Below, piece after piece: positions 9,001 through 17,156 of a stretch of 64,000 nt of DNA. Source of the DNA: Methanobacteriota archaeon (GTDB taxonomy: Archaea; Halobacteriota; Methanosarcinia; Methanotrichales; Methanotrichaceae); NCBI GenBank assembly GCA_029553285.1, contig JAKPCO010000089.1, positions 62,001 through 126,000 on the forward strand, given 5' to 3'. The translations under genes and the position numbers were made by a program. The stretch's first letter is position 1; each line of letters begins with the position of its first letter. The notes beneath the pieces are model-generated. The model ran no database searches and had not been told where the DNA came from. It worked only from the letters and a program-made list of their open reading frames with translations.

Positions 9001-9975
9001 ATGTACGTCCTTGGTATTGAGGGCACTGCCTGGAACCTGAGTGCAGCGATCGTGAACGAGGATGATGTGATCGTAGAGAGATCTGCAACATACACGCCTG
9101 CGAGGGGTGGCATCCACCCGAGAGAGGCGGCGCAGCACCACTCAGAGCACATCGGCCCGCTGCTTGGAGAGGTGATCCGGGGCGCCAGAGATCTCGGAAT
9201 AAAGATAGATGGGGTCGCGTTCTCACAGGGACCCGGCCTCGGGCCGTGCCTGAGGACTGTCGCGACTGCAGCCAGAGTTCTCGCCCTGAAGCTCGGTGTC
9301 CCCCTCGTCGGCGTGAACCACTGCATAGCTCATATTGAAATAGGGAAATGGAAGACCGGCGCCAGGGATCCTGCGGTGCTCTACGTGAGCGGTGGCAACT
9401 CCCAGGTTCTCGCCCTCAGGCGAGGTCGCTACAGGATCTTCGGCGAGACCCTGGACATCAGCGTGGGAAACATGCTGGACAAGTTCGCGCGCTCCGTTGG
9501 CCTGCCACATCCAGGTGGGCCACGTATAGAGGAGCTCGCGAGGAAGGCAAAGAGGTACATACCTCTTCCTTACACCGTCAAGGGGATGGACTTCTCCTTC
9601 TCAGGGCTTGCGACCGCTGCGACAGAGGCCGCCAGGAGATACGATCTGGCGGATGTCTGTTATAGCTTGCAGGAGACCGCGTTCGCGATGCTCGTTGAGG
9701 TGACCGAGCGCGCCATGGCACATGCAGAAAAGGACGAGGCGATGCTCGTCGGCGGTGTTGGGGCCAACCAGCGGCTCGGAGAGATGCTGAGGCTGATGTG
9801 CGAGGAGCGCGGTGCGAGGTTTTATCTCCCTGAGAGACGCTTCATGGGCGATAATGGATCGATGATAGCATATACCGGGCTGGTGATGCTCAAGAGCGGC
9901 GTGAGTACGCCTGTTGAGAATTCCGGCGTCAGGCCTAATTACAGGACAGATGAGGTTGAGGTCAGATGGGCATGA
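9001..9975 (+). CDS. kae1: tRNA N6-adenosine threonylcarbamoyltransferase (KEOPS subunit Kae1)
   Basis: Transfers threonylcarbamoyl to A37 of ANN-decoding tRNAs within the KEOPS complex. The 324 residues show the ASKHA fold: VLGIEGTAWNLSAAIV, ARGGIHPREAAQHHSEH, FSQGPGLGPCLR, the metal-binding HCIAH, VSGGNSQVL, and near the end VGGVGANQRL and DNGSMIAYTG. ATG 9001 is chosen over the longer frame from 8944 because GGAG at 8991-8994 lies 6 bases upstream and the protein then starts at the conserved MYVLGIEG. The protein ends just after the Kae1 domain; several related methanogens have Kae1 fused to the Bud32 kinase, which is absent here and must be encoded elsewhere. Confidence 0.96.
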   Translation: MYVLGIEGTAWNLSAAIVNEDDVIVERSATYTPARGGIHPREAAQHHSEHIGPLLGEVIRGARDLGIKIDGVAFSQGPGLGPCLRTVATAARVLALKLGVPLVGVNHCIAHIEIGKWKTGARDPAVLYVSGGNSQVLALRRGRYRIFGETLDISVGNMLDKFARSVGLPHPGGPRIEELARKAKRYIPLPYTVKGMDFSFSGLATAATEAARRYDLADVCYSLQETAFAMLVEVTERAMAHAEKDEAMLVGGVGANQRLGEMLRLMCEERGARFYLPERRFMGDNGSMIAYTGLVMLKSGVSTPVENSGVRPNYRTDEVEVRWA

Positions 9976-10051
9976 GATTCGCTGTCAGAATGTACTCGTT
10001 CATGCGGGAGATTGATTTGTCTGCATCCACACATGGCGGGGGAGGGCTGGT

Positions 10052-10522
10052 ATGAGATCACTCTTGAAAGCAATAGTTGCGATCATTTTGTGCGCGTGCA
10101 TGCACACAGGATCCTGCGGAGTGACCGTCATGCTGACCACCGGAGAATCTCTCCAGTTCGCCGGGAACCTGACGCTTGTGGTGGAGGATGTGGACCCGCA
10201 GGCAGGCAAGGTGTGGCTCACGCTTTACAGCAGTGGATCTCCAATCACATCATCTGTGCTGGGGATCGGAGATCACTTTGTCTACTACGGCGTGAAGCGT
10301 ATAGATATCCAGGTCATCAACATCTACGCTGGCGGAGATAGAGATCTGGTCGTCCTGGATGTTATAGAGGGCATACTGGCAAGCCCGACGGGATCATTCA
10401 GAAATGTAAGTTACGAAGAGACAGATGCTGCAAAAAAGGTGAGGACAGCACCAGCTCTCGGGGCTGGGGAGACTCTCGTCGCGCTGGCCGTGGCTATTCT
10501 CGCTTCTGTATGGCATAGCTGA
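10052..10522 (+). CDS. Secreted, probably membrane-anchored protein with S-layer-like domain
   Basis: The 156-residue protein begins with a signal peptide (MRSLLKAIVAIILCACMHTG). The mature part (QFAGNLTLVVEDVDPQAGKV...GDHFVYYGVKRIDIQVINIYAGG) resembles one repeat of the S-layer duplication domain common in Methanosarcinales surface proteins. A C-terminal hydrophobic stretch (LVALAVAILASVWHS) could anchor it. Role inferred: small cell-envelope protein. A strong GGAGGG lies about 8 bases before the ATG. It converges on afpA with only 3 bases between the stop codons. Confidence 0.78.
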   Translation: MRSLLKAIVAIILCACMHTGSCGVTVMLTTGESLQFAGNLTLVVEDVDPQAGKVWLTLYSSGSPITSSVLGIGDHFVYYGVKRIDIQVINIYAGGDRDLVVLDVIEGILASPTGSFRNVSYEETDAAKKVRTAPALGAGETLVALAVAILASVWHS

Positions 10523-10525
10523 AGG

Positions 10526-11095
10526 TCATGGTCTCCCAAAGTGTTTCTCGAAGACTGCGGGGATCTCATCGACCCTTCTCAAAACAAATGTCCCCTCCAT
10601 CGCCTCCAGGCGTTTCACATGCTCCACGTCCTCACGCCGGATCCTGAGCTTCAGGTCCCTTCCGTCAGGCAGCCTCGTGGTGGTAACGCCCTCCTCGTAG
10701 TCTGATGGCATTATGTACAGCGGCACGTATGCCTTCTGCGCCATTATCGCTGCATTGGTCAGAAGCGTATCCGCCAGCCGCAGGGAGATCTTTGCCACAG
10801 TGTTGGATGTCGCAGGTGCTATGATGAGGAAAACAAACTTTCCCAGCTGCAGCTGTCCGGCCAGGAAGGGGGCGTTCGCATTCGCCTCCACCCAGATCTT
10901 GTCAAAGTTCGCCTCCAGCTCGTTGAAGAGCTTGTAGTACTTGATCACCTGGTCCCCTGCCCTCGATATGTATACCCTGATATCCACAGCATCCCTGTAG
11001 ATATCCTGGACGTTCTTCATCATGTCCACAATCTCTGGAAGCCTGTCACCACTTCCGGTTATTCCCCATGCCACCTTTGGTTTTCTGTCAGGCAT
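10526..11095 (-). CDS. afpA: Archaeoflavoprotein AfpA
   Basis: An FMN-binding flavoprotein (flavodoxin/HFCD-like fold) known in Archaeoglobus and methanogens to accept electrons from ferredoxin. The 189 residues contain KVAWGITGSGDRLPE, an FMN-binding IAPATSNTVAKISLRLADTLLTNAA loop region and MPSDYEEGVTTTRLPDGRDLKLR, all typical of TIGR02699. The start at 11095 (MPDRKPKVAWG) matches the family; in-frame upstream TTG/ATG codons would add up to 16 residues and are not favoured although no clear ribosome binding site precedes 11095. It stands alone upstream of the repeat-rich spacer before the acetate transporter. Confidence 0.9.
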   Translation of the reverse strand: MPDRKPKVAWGITGSGDRLPEIVDMMKNVQDIYRDAVDIRVYISRAGDQVIKYYKLFNELEANFDKIWVEANANAPFLAGQLQLGKFVFLIIAPATSNTVAKISLRLADTLLTNAAIMAQKAYVPLYIMPSDYEEGVTTTRLPDGRDLKLRIRREDVEHVKRLEAMEGTFVLRRVDEIPAVFEKHFGRP

Positions 11096-11180
11096 GATGT
11101 AGACGATGCTCAGGATCTGCATAAAATTTTCGATAATATCCAATTCTCCATTGAGATCTACAGCATTTTGATCTCCAGGA

Positions 11181-11302
11181 CGCTCTTATCTATGATAACT
11201 TGCCCGTGGAATCACTGGTCCTGCAATGCATTCTTGGTGAATGAATATGTGCGTTCAGCAACCCACTGCACGACCTGCAAGGTTGCCAAACACATAAGAG
11301 CG
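11181..11302 (+). mobile_element. MITE copy A (122 bp, forward)
   Basis: Terminal inverted repeats CGCTCTTAT (11181) and ATAAGAGCG (to 11302), with subterminal TGATAACTTGCCC on the left and AAGGTTGCCAAACACAT on the right. It is flanked by a perfect 8-base direct repeat, CTCCAGGA, at 11173-11180 and 11303-11310, read as a target-site duplication. No coding capacity. Confidence 0.85.
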
Positions 11303-11345
11303 CTCCAGGATTCGTGATGTCACGCCGTGATCGCCAATTCCTGAA

Positions 11346-11494
11346 CGCTCTTATCCATTTGATGACTTGCCGAAGGAGCAGGTGTCATGCTATGCGTTCG
11401 TTTCGACTTGCCTTCGACGTAGTCGAAAGTGTGGCAGTAAATGCTTTCAGCGACCACATTGCATGCTGCCCAAGTTGCTACGCACATAAGAGCG
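11346..11494 (+). mobile_element. MITE copy B (149 bp, forward, long variant)
   Basis: Same ends as copy A (CGCTCTTATCCATTTGATGA left, TTGCTACGCACATAAGAGCG right). The flanks are a perfect 8-base duplication, TTCCTGAA, at 11338-11345 and 11495-11502. Its middle carries an extra palindromic module (TTTCGACTT...TCGACGTAGTCGAAAG) missing from the 122-124 bp copies. It sits only 43 bases from copy A and about 250 bases upstream of the acetate transporter. Confidence 0.85.
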
Positions 11495-11676
11495 TTCCTG
11501 AAATGCAATCCAGCGATTCAAGCCCGCGATCCATAATCAAGTCCAGCAACTTGAGCCAGCGCCGAACATCGCGATGTTCGCCCCCTGAGATGGAGCATTT
11601 GAAATAATTTATCGTTCTATTTGATCATTTTCGTATTTAAACGTGCCATGGGGCAAACAAACCGCATTATTTTTAA

Positions 11677-11684
11677 TTTATATC
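11677..11684 (+). promoter_or_regulatory. TATA box of the acetate transporter gene
   Basis: TTTATATC within a strongly AT-rich stretch (11620-11710), 64-71 bases before the start codon. The expected transcript would have a leader of about 40 bases carrying the ribosome binding site GGAGGG (11734-11739). Confidence 0.6.
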
Positions 11685-11747
11685 TTTAGGGTAACAAATT
11701 AATATTATGATTCCGCCAGAGGTTGCAAATGAAGGAGGGATTTATAC

Positions 11748-12347
11748 TTGGCGACGAATAAGGCGCTAGACTCCACCATCAAGGTGCTCGACACCACTGC
11801 GAATCCGGCCCCACTCGGGCTCATGGGCTTCGGCATGACCACAGTGCTCCTGAACCTGCACAATGCGGGTTACTTCGAGCTCAGCGCGATGATACTGGCC
11901 ATGGGTATCTTCTATGGAGGCATAGCACAGATAATAGCCGGAATCATGGAGTGGAAGAAGGGGAACACCTTCGGAACCACAGCGTTCACCTCTTACGGCC
12001 TCTTCTGGCTCACGCTGGTCGGTCTGATACTGATGCCCGGCGTGAATCTCGGAGAGAAGGCATCACTCCCCGCGATGACAGCGTACCTCTTCATGTGGGG
12101 ATTGTTCACTGCGGTCATGTTCTTCGGGACACTGAGAGCGAACAGGGCCCTACAGTTCGTCTTCCTCTCGCTGGCGATACTGTTCTTCCTGCTCGCGGCC
12201 AGAGATGCAACAGGCAGCGCTTCAATAGGGACGCTGGCCGGCTATGAAGGGATCATCTGCGGATTCTCCGCGATATACACAGGCCTGGCTCAGGTTCTGA
12301 ATGAGGCGCACGGAAGGGTCATACTCCCGCTCGGACAGGTGAAGTGA
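11748..12347 (+). CDS. Acetate uptake transporter, GPR1/FUN34/YaaH (SatP) family
   Basis: Integral membrane protein of 199 residues with six predicted helices, beginning with the family signature [14 protein letters not shown] (about 22-35), followed by [29 protein letters not shown] and [13 protein letters not shown]. This family carries acetate/succinate with protons; in an aceticlastic methanogen it would supply the energy substrate. The start is TTG 11748: GGAGGG (11734-11739) lies 8 bases upstream and [22 protein letters not shown] reaches the conserved block at the usual distance. An AT-rich upstream region and a good TATA box suggest strong expression. A T-run terminator follows. Two mobile elements lie just upstream of its promoter. 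Confidence 0.93.
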   Translation: MATNKALDSTIKVLDTTANPAPLGLMGFGMTTVLLNLHNAGYFELSAMILAMGIFYGGIAQIIAGIMEWKKGNTFGTTAFTSYGLFWLTLVGLILMPGVNLGEKASLPAMTAYLFMWGLFTAVMFFGTLRANRALQFVFLSLAILFFLLAARDATGSASIGTLAGYEGIICGFSAIYTGLAQVLNEAHGRVILPLGQVK

Positions 12348-12356
12348 TCACGCTGT

Positions 12357-12371
12357 CCCCATTTTTTGTTG
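12357..12371 (+). terminator. T-run terminator after the acetate transporter
   Basis: CCCCATTTTTTGTTGT, six T residues 15 bases after the stop codon, the usual archaeal poly-T termination signal. Confidence 0.5.
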
Positions 12372-12475
12372 TATTCTGAATCAATATATCTCCAGGACGC
12401 AAACTCCGGGCGTCTGGCCGTACAGGGAGTCACTGTTATTACTGTGAGAATCACAAATGCATATTTAACAAGTGC

Positions 12476-12486
12476 ATATTTATAAA
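12476..12486 (+). promoter_or_regulatory. TATA box before the 12.5 kb secreted protein gene
   Basis: ATATTTATAAA, 25-35 bases before ATG 12511, suggesting a leaderless mRNA. A second TGCATATTTAACA just upstream repeats part of it (TGCATATTTA occurs twice, 16 bases apart). Confidence 0.5.
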
Positions 12487-12510
12487 CAAGATCGTCCGTG
12501 ACATACATTC

Positions 12511-13677
12511 ATGTCAATAGTGAGAATTCTGACAACCCTGTTAATTCTTGGCCTTTTACATCAGACTGCTCTCTGCGAGATGGGTGTTGAGTACTCTGGA
12601 TATACAGAGTATGACGGTCGCCCTGCCCGGATGGCACTGGTATTCAACGGAAGTGCTGTGAGAGGCACGCTCAGTGTTGATCCTGTATGCGAGCAGTACC
12701 TCCATCTCACAGGTGTCAGGCTCGATCTGACCGGCACAGCAACAGGCCCATGGGAGGACAGATCCACGACCATCTCGGGCACATGGACCGGCGGAGATAT
12801 CGAACCCTGCACAAATGAGTTCATCACAGGTGACCCTGCGTATCCGAACGCAGGCGCCTTCACGATCTCCATGATCAAATCCGGAGGGAAGGATGTCGTG
12901 AGGCTTGTCAGGATGCCTACAGGATACGGCTATATCTTCCCCGCAAAGGGGAGCAAAGTAACACCACCAGAAATATCGACCGGCAGCACAGCATGTGACT
13001 GGAGCGGCAGATGGGAGACCAACTGGGGAACGTTGATGCTGGAGCAGGTCGGTGACAGCGTAACAGGAAACTATACCCACGATCAGGGCATTATTGCAGG
13101 GAGGATCGCTGGAAACAGACTCATCGGCAGATGGTCAGAATATCCGACGTACAGCCCTCCGCATGATGCAGGGGACGTGGAGCTGACGATCTCTGATGAC
13201 TGCAGGACATTCTCAGGCAGCTGGAGATACGGCTCTGAGGGCGCCTGGAGTGGCGACTGGACCGGGACCCGGTCTGATGCAGATGCGTCTGCGAGATCAG
13301 CCAGCGCTGAAGGGACATTGATATTTGAGACCCCGACCATTGCATCAGTTTACAATGAACCAACAGCACCGACAAAGTTCACTCTGGACAGGCCGATGAG
13401 AATCACAAAGATCCGCACCTACCACTGGAACTATGGTCAGGGTATGGCTCCGGGAAGCATATCCCTCAGAGATTCGGCGGGAAATACATACGGGCCATGG
13501 CAGGCATACGGTGAGGCTGGAATGGGAGGGGTGCCCAATGCCTACTGGGTTGTTGAGCCGGATATTTTGCTTCCCGCAGGTATCTATGAGGTCATCGATT
13601 CCGATCCGTCCACATGGTCGCAGAACAGCGAGACCGGCGGAAGAGGCGTGACATGGGTCTATGCGATACCTGCTTAG
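12511..13677 (+). CDS. Secreted beta-rich protein of unknown function
   Basis: The 388-residue protein has a signal peptide (MSIVRILTTLLILGLLHQ, cleavage near ALCEM). The mature part shows two related Gly/Trp/Thr-rich beta segments: residues about 25-95 (GYTEYDGRPARMALVFNGS...ISGTWTGGD) and 170-260 (WSGRWETNWGTLMLEQVGDS...WRYGSEGAWSGDWTGTR). The last 110 residues form a further beta domain (FTLDRPMRITKIRTYHW...YEVIDSDPSTWSQN). No enzymatic motif is seen. Role inferred: extracellular or sheath-associated protein. ATG 11-base-accurate at 12511 follows a TATA box at leaderless distance. Confidence 0.75.
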   Translation: MSIVRILTTLLILGLLHQTALCEMGVEYSGYTEYDGRPARMALVFNGSAVRGTLSVDPVCEQYLHLTGVRLDLTGTATGPWEDRSTTISGTWTGGDIEPCTNEFITGDPAYPNAGAFTISMIKSGGKDVVRLVRMPTGYGYIFPAKGSKVTPPEISTGSTACDWSGRWETNWGTLMLEQVGDSVTGNYTHDQGIIAGRIAGNRLIGRWSEYPTYSPPHDAGDVELTISDDCRTFSGSWRYGSEGAWSGDWTGTRSDADASARSASAEGTLIFETPTIASVYNEPTAPTKFTLDRPMRITKIRTYHWNYGQGMAPGSISLRDSAGNTYGPWQAYGEAGMGGVPNAYWVVEPDILLPAGIYEVIDSDPSTWSQNSETGGRGVTWVYAIPA

Positions 13678-13740
13678 CAACACAGTCTCTCGGCATTGAA
13701 GCTGGCAGCATCCAGAGATGGTTGCGCAGGCTATTCCATA

Positions 13741-13746
13741 TTTTTT
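13741..13746 (+). terminator. T6 terminator after the secreted protein gene
   Basis: A run of six T residues (ATATTTTTTGATC) 64 bases after the stop codon of the upstream gene and before rfcS. Confidence 0.4.
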
Positions 13747-13893
13747 GATCGCATGACGGTGGCTGCGGTCCATATTGTATCGCATGATGGATGCGATCCT
13801 CACAACGTGTCGTATTTTGATCTCAATACAGCACGCACAGAGTGAGGGAATCTTGATATATCGATAGCGGAATGAGTTCTTGGAGGGGTTCCG

Positions 13894-14865
13894 ATCAAAG
13901 AGGAGATCTGGATTGAGAAGTACAGGCCCACCAGCCTGGATGAGATTGTGGGCCAGCCTGAGATAGTCAGGCGCCTTAAGTCGTACGTGGCCACGAGAAA
14001 CCTGCCCCATCTCCTCTTCTCAGGGCCACCGGGTGTCGGAAAGACGGCGGCTGCGATCAGCATAGTGCGCGAGATATTCGGCGAGGGCTGGAGGGATAAC
14101 TTCATCGAGCTCAATGCCTCTGACGAGCGCGGCATAGATGTCGTTCGCACAAAGGTCAAGGACTTCGCCCGGATGGCGCCTCTGGGAGGGGCTGAGTTCA
14201 AGGTGATATTTCTGGATGAGGCAGATGCGCTGACAAGCGATGCGCAGTCAGCTCTCAGGAGAACCATGGAGAGGTACAGCGCGACCTGCAGGTTCATACT
14301 CTCCTGCAACTACTCCTCGAAGATCATAGAGCCGATACAGTCGAGGTGCGCGGTCTACCGGTTCAGGGCTCTGACTCCGGAGGCCATTGAGAAGAGGATC
14401 AGGTACATCGCGGAGCAGGAGGGTGTGGAGGTAACTGAAGATGGCATCGAGGCCATAAACTATGTCGCAAGGGGAGACATGCGGAAGGCGATAAACGCGC
14501 TCCAGGCCGCGGCCCTGATAAGCGATAAGGTGGACATGAACACGATCTACCAGATAACATCAATGGCGAGGCCGGAGCAGATCAGGAATCTGATAAAAAT
14601 GGCGATATCCGGGGATTTTGCGGGCGCGAGAAACGAGCTCGACGATCTTCTCCTCGTACAGGGGCTCTCAGGACAGGACGTGGTGGTCCAGATCCACCGC
14701 GAGATGCTAGATCTGGATGTGCCTGATGCAGATAAGGTCAGAATGATCAACCGGATTGGAGAGATAGACTTCAGGATAACAGAGGGGGCGAACGAGAGGA
14801 TACAGCTTGAGGCGCTGATAGCCTACATGGCTCTAACAGGGCTGTCAAAATCGACTGCCACGTGA
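13894..14865 (+). CDS. rfcS: Replication factor C small subunit, probable ATC start
   Basis: ATPase subunit of the clamp loader that places PCNA on primed DNA. Visible motifs: Walker [16 protein letters not shown], Walker [12 protein letters not shown], sensor 1 [20 protein letters not shown] with the SRC motif, and the C-terminal collar helices. The first ATG/GTG/TTG in frame is GTG 13948, but it would remove [17 protein letters not shown], the conserved RFC box that precedes VGQ. The frame is open upstream to a TGA at 13873 and contains no standard start. GGAGGGG (13882-13888) lies 5 bases before ATC 13894, which would give (M)[11 protein letters not shown], exactly the family N-terminus. 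Start is therefore placed at ATC. Length 323, normal for RfcS. Confidence 0.9.
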   Translation: MKEEIWIEKYRPTSLDEIVGQPEIVRRLKSYVATRNLPHLLFSGPPGVGKTAAAISIVREIFGEGWRDNFIELNASDERGIDVVRTKVKDFARMAPLGGAEFKVIFLDEADALTSDAQSALRRTMERYSATCRFILSCNYSSKIIEPIQSRCAVYRFRALTPEAIEKRIRYIAEQEGVEVTEDGIEAINYVARGDMRKAINALQAAALISDKVDMNTIYQITSMARPEQIRNLIKMAISGDFAGARNELDDLLLVQGLSGQDVVVQIHREMLDLDVPDADKVRMINRIGEIDFRITEGANERIQLEALIAYMALTGLSKSTAT

Positions 14866-15009
14866 TATTCATGGGATGATTTAAACAGACGTTCGTGCTT
14901 TGAAAGGCAGCAGCATGAACCTCTGCAGGGATTGAAAACCTGCACAGATCGATGCCTGTACAGGTCTCTCACCCAAACTCTGATCCTGCCATCCCTGAAG
15001 CTTCGCTCT

Positions 15010-15444
15010 TCAGATCTTCTGTATCTCCTCAGGTGTTGCTATCTTGACGCCCCTTGAGCTCAGGGTTCTTCTTGCGGCCTCTATATCATCAACGCGCATT
15101 ATCAGCATCGCCTTCTCTGACTTTGCGGTAACGAATGCATATGCGTAATCGATGTTGATGTTGCTCTCCCCCAGAGCGCTGACTATTTCATAGAGCCCGC
15201 CGGGCGTATCACGCATCTCAACCGCCAGCACATCTGTCATCGATACAGTGAACCCTGAGTTGCGCAGAACTTCATAACCCTTCTGCGGGTCGTCGACAAC
15301 CATTCTTATAACACCAAAATCGCCGGCCTCTGCGATGGTCATCGCTCTTATGTTGACTCCAGCATCTGAGAGCGTCTTCGAGACCTTGGCCATCCTGCCA
15401 GGCCTGTTCTCAACGAAAAGTGATATCTGCTTTATCTCGCTCAT
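15010..15444 (-). CDS. ACT domain protein (amino acid-binding regulatory type)
   Basis: A 144-residue protein with two ACT domains in tandem: QISLFVENRPGRMAKVSKTLSDAGVNIRAM (residues 5-34) and AVEMRDTPGGLYEIVSALGESNINIDYAYA (about 72-101). Such stand-alone double-ACT proteins lie beside phenylacetate-CoA ligase genes in many methanogens and presumably sense an amino acid. ATG 15444 is used (GGAGTGG 6 bases upstream); a GTG at 15453 is in frame. It lies 12 bases downstream of the ligase gene in the same direction, so the two form an operon. Confidence 0.9.
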   Translation of the reverse strand: MSEIKQISLFVENRPGRMAKVSKTLSDAGVNIRAMTIAEAGDFGVIRMVVDDPQKGYEVLRNSGFTVSMTDVLAVEMRDTPGGLYEIVSALGESNINIDYAYAFVTAKSEKAMLIMRVDDIEAARRTLSSRGVKIATPEEIQKI

Positions 15445-15456
15445 CAAAACCACTCC

Positions 15457-16761
15457 TTACACCTTACGGGTATCTATGACCCTCTTTGCCTTTCCCTCTG
15501 AGCGCGGTATGACGCCCGGCTCCACCAGCTCAACCTCTGCGGATATGTTGAGCACATTCTTCAGCTCCTTGGATATCCTCCTGTTCAGCGCCATGAGATC
15601 GCCTATTCTGTCGCTGAAGCCCCTGTCGGTGAGCTCCACCCTGACCTTCATCACGTCAAGCGCGCCCTCTCTGCTGACAATAATCTGGTAGTGTGGCCCG
15701 ACCTCTGGTATGTTCATCAGCACGGATTCGATCTGGCTCGGGAAGACGTTTATGCCGCGGATTACCAGCATGTCATCTGTTCTCCCGAGAATTCTCATTA
15801 TCCTCGGATGTGTGCGGCCGCATTCACACGGCTCGGATTCCTTGATCGTGAGATCGCCGATTCTGTATCTTATGAGAGGCATCGCCCACTTGTTCAGCGT
15901 GGTCACAACCAGCTCTCCCTGCTCTCCATCCTCGACCTGCTCCCCTGTCTTCGGATCGATGATCTCTATGAGGAACATATCGGCCCACACATGAATCCCG
16001 TTCTGGTGCTGACACTCTGTGAAGAGCGGCCCGCTTATCTCGCTGGTCCCGTATATGTCGTAGGCCTTGATGCCTGTCGTATCCTCTATCCTTCTTCTTG
16101 TCTCGAGAGACCACGGCTCTGCGCCAAAGATGCCTGCCCTGAGCTTTGTGTCCTCTCTGATGGAGATGCCCATCCTCTCGGCGACCTCTGCTATGTGGAG
16201 GAAGTATGATGGTGTGCATGCTATCGCGGTGCTCTCCAGGTCCTGCATCAGCTCGATCTGGCGCTCCGTGTTGCCCGTGCTTGTTGGTAGCACTGCAGCA
16301 CCGATCCTCTCCGCCCCGTAATGTAGGCCGAGACCCCCGGTGAAAAGACCGTAGCCATAGCCGACTTGGATGACATCATTTCTGCCCAGCCCGATGGACG
16401 TCAGGGCTCTCGCGAGCGACTCTGTCCATGTCTCGATATCGCCCTTCGTGTATCCAACCACCGTCGGCTTGCCGGTTGTGCCGCTGGAGACGTGATATCT
16501 CACGACCCAGTTCTTCGGAAGGCAGAACATTCCTGTTGGATATGTATTTCTAAGATCGACCTTTCTTGTGAACGGAAGCTTCGTTATGTCATCCAGCTCC
16601 TTCACATCATCAGGTGTGACGCCTGCCTCAGCGAAGCGCTGCCTGTAAAACGACGAGTGATCATAGACGTATCTAGTTATGGCCTTCAGACGGTCAAGCT
16701 GGAGCGCTTTAAGATCCTCAGCTGGCATGCGCTCCATATGCGGATCCCAGTATCCAGACAT
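15457..16761 (-). CDS. paaK: Phenylacetate-CoA ligase family adenylate-forming enzyme
   Basis: A 434-residue acyl-adenylate enzyme. Motifs: the P-loop YHVSSGTTGKPTVVGYT (about 90-106), AGIFGAEPWS, YDIYGTSEISGPLFTEC (the DxYGxTE-type adenylate site) and the C-terminal domain RIMRILGRTDDMLVIRGINVFPSQIE. The family activates aryl or indolyl acetates with CoA; in methanogens it probably salvages exogenous aryl acids for aromatic amino acid synthesis through indolepyruvate oxidoreductase (inference). First gene of an operon with the double-ACT protein. Start at ATG 16761; the ribosome binding site is weak. Confidence 0.92.
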   Translation of the reverse strand: MSGYWDPHMERMPAEDLKALQLDRLKAITRYVYDHSSFYRQRFAEAGVTPDDVKELDDITKLPFTRKVDLRNTYPTGMFCLPKNWVVRYHVSSGTTGKPTVVGYTKGDIETWTESLARALTSIGLGRNDVIQVGYGYGLFTGGLGLHYGAERIGAAVLPTSTGNTERQIELMQDLESTAIACTPSYFLHIAEVAERMGISIREDTKLRAGIFGAEPWSLETRRRIEDTTGIKAYDIYGTSEISGPLFTECQHQNGIHVWADMFLIEIIDPKTGEQVEDGEQGELVVTTLNKWAMPLIRYRIGDLTIKESEPCECGRTHPRIMRILGRTDDMLVIRGINVFPSQIESVLMNIPEVGPHYQIIVSREGALDVMKVRVELTDRGFSDRIGDLMALNRRISKELKNVLNISAEVELVEPGVIPRSEGKAKRVIDTRKV

Positions 16762-17156
16762 CAGTATCTACCCGCGTGCTGTTATGTGCATCTATGATAA
16801 AAAAGAATCGATGAGCCTGAAAATTTGTGTCCTTCGTTGTTTAACATCATGCGTGCTGCTGAATGTGCTCACTCATCCGCCGGATCTGATGGCCAGAAGC
16901 CAGCTGGGTAACCGAGCCGTACGGCATTCATCCCCTCAAGAGGAGGGATATCTCCATGCTTTCCTGTAAGCGTGTGGACGACAGGAGTCGTAGGGTATTA
17001 TGCCAAAAACCGGTTCCTGGCAGGTTGTTCTGATTCAAACCCGCAATCAGAGGATGAGCTGTATGCAGTGAATGGTTTGCGCAGTCCAATGGTGTACAAA
17101 TGTTTTAATCATCGGGGCGCGCTTCCTCCCGGCGTGCAGCGGGTATACGCTGCCCC
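16762..17156. other. 395-base spacer between paaK and tfb
   Basis: No gene is supported here. It contains the paaK promoter side (A6 run at about 16798-16803 on the plus strand) and the tfb 3' side. A 25-codon frame at 16956-17033 follows a GGAGGG but has no recognisable product. Confidence 0.4.

Noticed and set aside
16956-17033. A 25-codon ORF (MLSCKRVDDRSRRVLCQK...) behind a GGAGGG
   Set aside because: Very short, no recognisable family, and the purine-rich site is part of a near-palindrome (GGAGGGATATCTCC); conservation would be needed.
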